DNA from: Geminicoccus sp035556675
Lineage (GTDB): Bacteria > Pseudomonadota > Alphaproteobacteria > Geminicoccales > Geminicoccaceae
NCBI RefSeq assembly: GCF_035556675.1
Contig: NZ_DATMFZ010000074.1
Location: 1-5,613 of the forward strand
Direction: 5' to 3'
DNA: 5,613 nt
Shown here one piece after another: positions 5,347-5,613 of this stretch (its first letter is position 1; the number at the start of each line of letters is the position of its first letter). The notes beneath the pieces were generated by a model. That model searched no databases, was not told the origin of the DNA, and saw nothing but the letters and a program-made list of their open reading frames with translations. The translations under genes and the position numbers were made by a program.

Positions 5347-5613
5347 ATGATCAGCAGGATCCAGAAGCTCGCCATCGCTGCCGCTGCCGCGGTGAGTGTC
5401 GCGGGCCCGGCCCATGCCGAACCGTCCGATGGCAAGCCTGTGGACCAGGTGCCCAGGAATGTCGTGCTGGTTCACGGCGCGTTCGCCGACGGTTCGGGCT
5501 GGCGCGGGGTGTATGACGAGCTGACGGCGCGCGGCTATCGCGTGACCATCGTCCAGAACCCGCTGACCTCGCTGGCCGACGACGTCGCGGCGACGCGCCG
5601 GGTGCTCGACCGC
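5347..5613 (+). CDS. Exported alpha/beta hydrolase, 3'-truncated by the window edge
   Basis: The first 89 codons are visible, in frame to the last base. A Sec-type signal peptide is clear: basic Arg4/Lys7, an Ala/Val-rich core at 8-19, and an A-H-A cleavage motif after residue 24. The mature protein begins near EPSDGKP. The hydrolase fold starts with NVVLVHGAFADGSGW, the strand plus HG oxyanion motif, followed by YDELTARGYRVTIVQNPLTSLADDVAATRRVL. This pattern is typical of a widespread esterase-like family often seen beside redox regulators. The catalytic Ser, Asp and His lie beyond the window, so activity cannot be confirmed. AGGAA (5335-5339) sits 7 nt before ATG 5347. The protein should act in the periplasm. 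Divergence from the OhrR-type gene over the palindrome array suggests repression relieved by oxidants or a related electrophile; the substrate is unknown. Confidence 0.88.
   Translation, partial: MISRIQKLAIAAAAAVSVAGPAHAEPSDGKPVDQVPRNVVLVHGAFADGSGWRGVYDELTARGYRVTIVQNPLTSLADDVAATRRVLDR

Noticed and set aside
5278..5475. Small - strand open frame opposite the exported hydrolase start
   Set aside because: It runs through the operator array and is antisense to a convincing signal peptide and hydrolase motif.

Overview
The window is high-GC DNA with tightly packed genes on both strands. The VirG-like response regulator, the OhrR-type regulator and the GMC oxidoreductase subtype all look alphaproteobacterial, perhaps Rhodospirillales or a relative. 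That placement is a judgement from protein style; no marker gene is present. There are no RNA genes, mobile elements, CRISPR arrays or chromosomal landmarks. It reads as an ordinary chromosomal segment rich in regulators and small-molecule enzymes.

Layout from left to right: (1) the 3' part of a cytoplasmic alpha/beta hydrolase on + (2-712), cut by the window edge. (2) A convergent - strand gene (743-1909) joining an excisionase/MerR-type helix-turn-helix, a receiver-like middle segment and a GAF domain. (3) A divergent, locally AT-rich intergenic region (1910-2152) with three tandem 9-bp repeats and a perfect 7-7-7 inverted repeat that touches the next ribosome-binding site. (4) A full-length GMC-family FAD oxidoreductase on + (2153-3772). 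(5) A 148-bp gap with a GC-rich hairpin. (6) An OmpR-family, VirG-like response regulator on + (3921-4691) with no adjacent histidine kinase; its receiver lacks the conserved lysine. (7) A convergent OhrR-type MarR regulator on - (4706-5182). (8) A 164-bp divergent control region with four TCGCGA-centred operator-like palindromes in mirror-symmetric arrangement. (9) The start of an exported alpha/beta hydrolase on + (5347 to the edge).

The best-supported functional unit is the right end. The OhrR-type regulator keeps the reactive cysteine and both tyrosines of the peroxide-sensing pocket, and it is transcribed divergently from a hydrolase with a signal peptide across the palindrome array. The simplest model is redox- or electrophile-responsive repression of both genes. 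The usual ohr peroxidase is not next to the regulator. The rest looks like independently regulated transcription units. The GMC enzyme's substrate, the response regulator's stimulus and the GAF protein's ligand cannot be read from the sequence.
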